DNA of 7,735 bases from Anaerolineales bacterium (lineage in GTDB: Bacteria > Chloroflexota > Anaerolineae > Anaerolineales > Villigracilaceae). Positions within the stretch are counted from its first letter, which is position 1. Each line of letters starts with the position of its first letter. The stretch covers positions 1 to 7,735 of the forward strand of contig JAICQC010000221.1 of the NCBI GenBank assembly GCA_025938055.1, read 5' to 3'. The notes under the pieces are model-generated. The model was not told the origin of the DNA. It worked only from the letters and a program-made list of their open reading frames with translations, and searched no databases. Positions 6,839 to 7,735 of this stretch are shown here, in pieces. The translations under genes were made by a program, and so were the position numbers.

Positions 6839-7735
6839 CTATTGGTTCCACCGTATAATGCATTTCTGGTTCCATATCATGGGTAACCCTCCTGGCTCAA
6901 GTTGACTTTTCACCTGAAAGGGATCATCGTTGGCGGCATGACGCGTATCCGTTCCAGAGGTAAATGGTGCTTTCGAGTAGCCTTCATTCTCTGTCGTACT
7001 GGCGGTTTCCTGCTCCAGCCAGTAGAGGGACTTTGGAACCACACCGCTAGGAACAGCTGGAGCGCTGGATCGACGCGATTGCACAAAACTGCTGGTTTCG
7101 CCCTCCCGCCACTGCTCTGCGCACCGTCGGGATAACAACACAGTTGGTAAAAAGCCTTGCGGTAGTGTCGTCACGGTCTCGCTGAGATTCGTCAGCGTCA
7201 AGATGTCGACCTCGCCGTCGATCCCCAAAGCTGAGTCAGCTCTCACTCGGCTGACTGTATCGGGCAAAAACGCATCTGCCGTGATGTGGATCTGACCTCC
7301 TTGTCCCTGTAAAGCATTTGCTACTACATTACTGGATTTGAGAATACCAAATCTCGTATCAATCGTGATGTTACCTCCAGTGGTCGTCGGCCCACCGCCG
7401 ATCGTCGTAGTGATATCACTGTTCTGCAGCTGTATCAATTCCTGGACCCTCAACGTGATATCGCCGCCATCTGTAGCATTGGATGCCACCGACACAGCAC
7501 TGCTCTCACTCAGAAACATATCATCGGTCGTAATGGTAATACTGCCGGCCTTGCCAGTGCCGACACTTTGTGCGGTAATGACCGCTCTCCCAGAGAGATT
7601 TAACGTTTCGGCTTCCACTAAAATTGAATCCGCCTGGCCAGGGCCCAAGGTCCCGCTAGCAATCTGAGCCCCTTCTGTAAGGATTATATGGGTAGCCTGC
7701 ACGTCGATGGTGCCCGCGTTTCCGGCTCCCCTATC
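6839..7735 (-). CDS. TpsA-like filamentous haemagglutinin-type exoprotein, C-terminal part
   Basis: The last 298 codons of a large secreted beta-helical protein of the two-partner-secretion type. The frame is open to the right edge, so the N-terminal signal peptide and TPS domain lie outside the window; the GTG at 7702 is internal. About 170 residues consist of imperfect beta-helix coils with recurring G-x-AG-x-I-x-I patterns (GAGNAGTIDV, GKAGSITITTDDMFL, DGGDITLRVQELI, GGNITIDTRFG, GQGGQIHITADAFL). A conserved end module follows: SALGIDGEVDI (around 7202-7234), then LPQGFLPTVLLSRRCAEQW and GETSSFV. This type of ending is typical of large exoproteins paired with FhaC/ShlB transporters. Beyond it is a ~75-residue Ser/Thr/Gln-rich tail with a second Cys near the end. 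The TpsB gene end at the other side of the window is the obvious candidate exporter. Role is probably adhesion or a surface structure (family inference). Confidence 0.88.
   Translation of the reverse strand, partial: DRGAGNAGTIDVQATHIILTEGAQIASGTLGPGQADSILVEAETLNLSGRAVITAQSVGTGKAGSITITTDDMFLSESSAVSVASNATDGGDITLRVQELIQLQNSDITTTIGGGPTTTGGNITIDTRFGILKSSNVVANALQGQGGQIHITADAFLPDTVSRVRADSALGIDGEVDILTLTNLSETVTTLPQGFLPTVLLSRRCAEQWREGETSSFVQSRRSSAPAVPSGVVPKSLYWLEQETASTTENEGYSKAPFTSGTDTRHAANDDPFQVKSQLEPGGLPMIWNQKCIIRWNQ

Noticed and set aside
7338..7667. 109-codon plus-strand frame opposite the TpsA beta-helix
   Set aside because: Its Val/Pro-rich pattern is the mirror of the Gly/Thr/Ile codons of the beta-helix repeats.

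Overview
The window looks like part of a Gram-negative genome of moderate GC content. Evidence for an outer membrane is a TpsB-type (FhaC/ShlB) beta-barrel end and the tail of a large TpsA-type beta-helical exoprotein. CHAT-TPR, CHASE2 and DUF928 genes next to two-partner-secretion genes are familiar from cyanobacteria and from large-genome environmental lineages such as Nitrospirota and Tectomicrobia (Entotheonella). I cannot assign the taxon from sequence alone.

Layout: 1-536 (+) is the C-terminal end of a TpsB outer-membrane transporter. A 91-bp convergent gap follows, holding a 16-bp AT-rich palindrome. Then come three minus-strand genes, in transcription order: a CHAT peptidase with TPRs (5643 to 2938), a CHASE2 membrane protein (2921 to 1533, 16 bp after it) and a DUF928 protein (1443 to 628, 89 bp after that). 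Upstream, 5593-6115 is a 523-bp insertion-sequence remnant on the plus strand. It has 13-bp perfect terminal inverted repeats, a 4-bp GCTG target duplication and only the C-terminal third or so of a DDE transposase with a YREK-type signature. Further upstream, still on the minus strand, are a small secreted protein (6745 to 6203) and the C-terminal part of a TpsA-like exoprotein that runs off the right edge.

The five minus-strand genes probably once formed one co-directional array: TpsA, secreted protein, CHAT, CHASE2, DUF928. If the IS and one target-site copy are removed in silico, the gap between the secreted-protein gene and the first native CHAT start is only about 101 bp. The same reconstruction puts an in-frame TAG just upstream of the native CHAT start. 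So the first 17 codons of the present CHAT frame, its ATG and its good Shine-Dalgarno sequence all come from the IS.

Working model (inference): CHAT carries an export signal and both catalytic residues, CHASE2 projects a sensor domain outside the inner membrane and has no output domain of its own, and DUF928 is membrane-anchored or exported. Together they could form an envelope complex that senses, processes or polices the TpsA exoprotein exported by TpsB. There are no tRNA, rRNA or CRISPR features, and no gene-free stretch longer than 300 bases.
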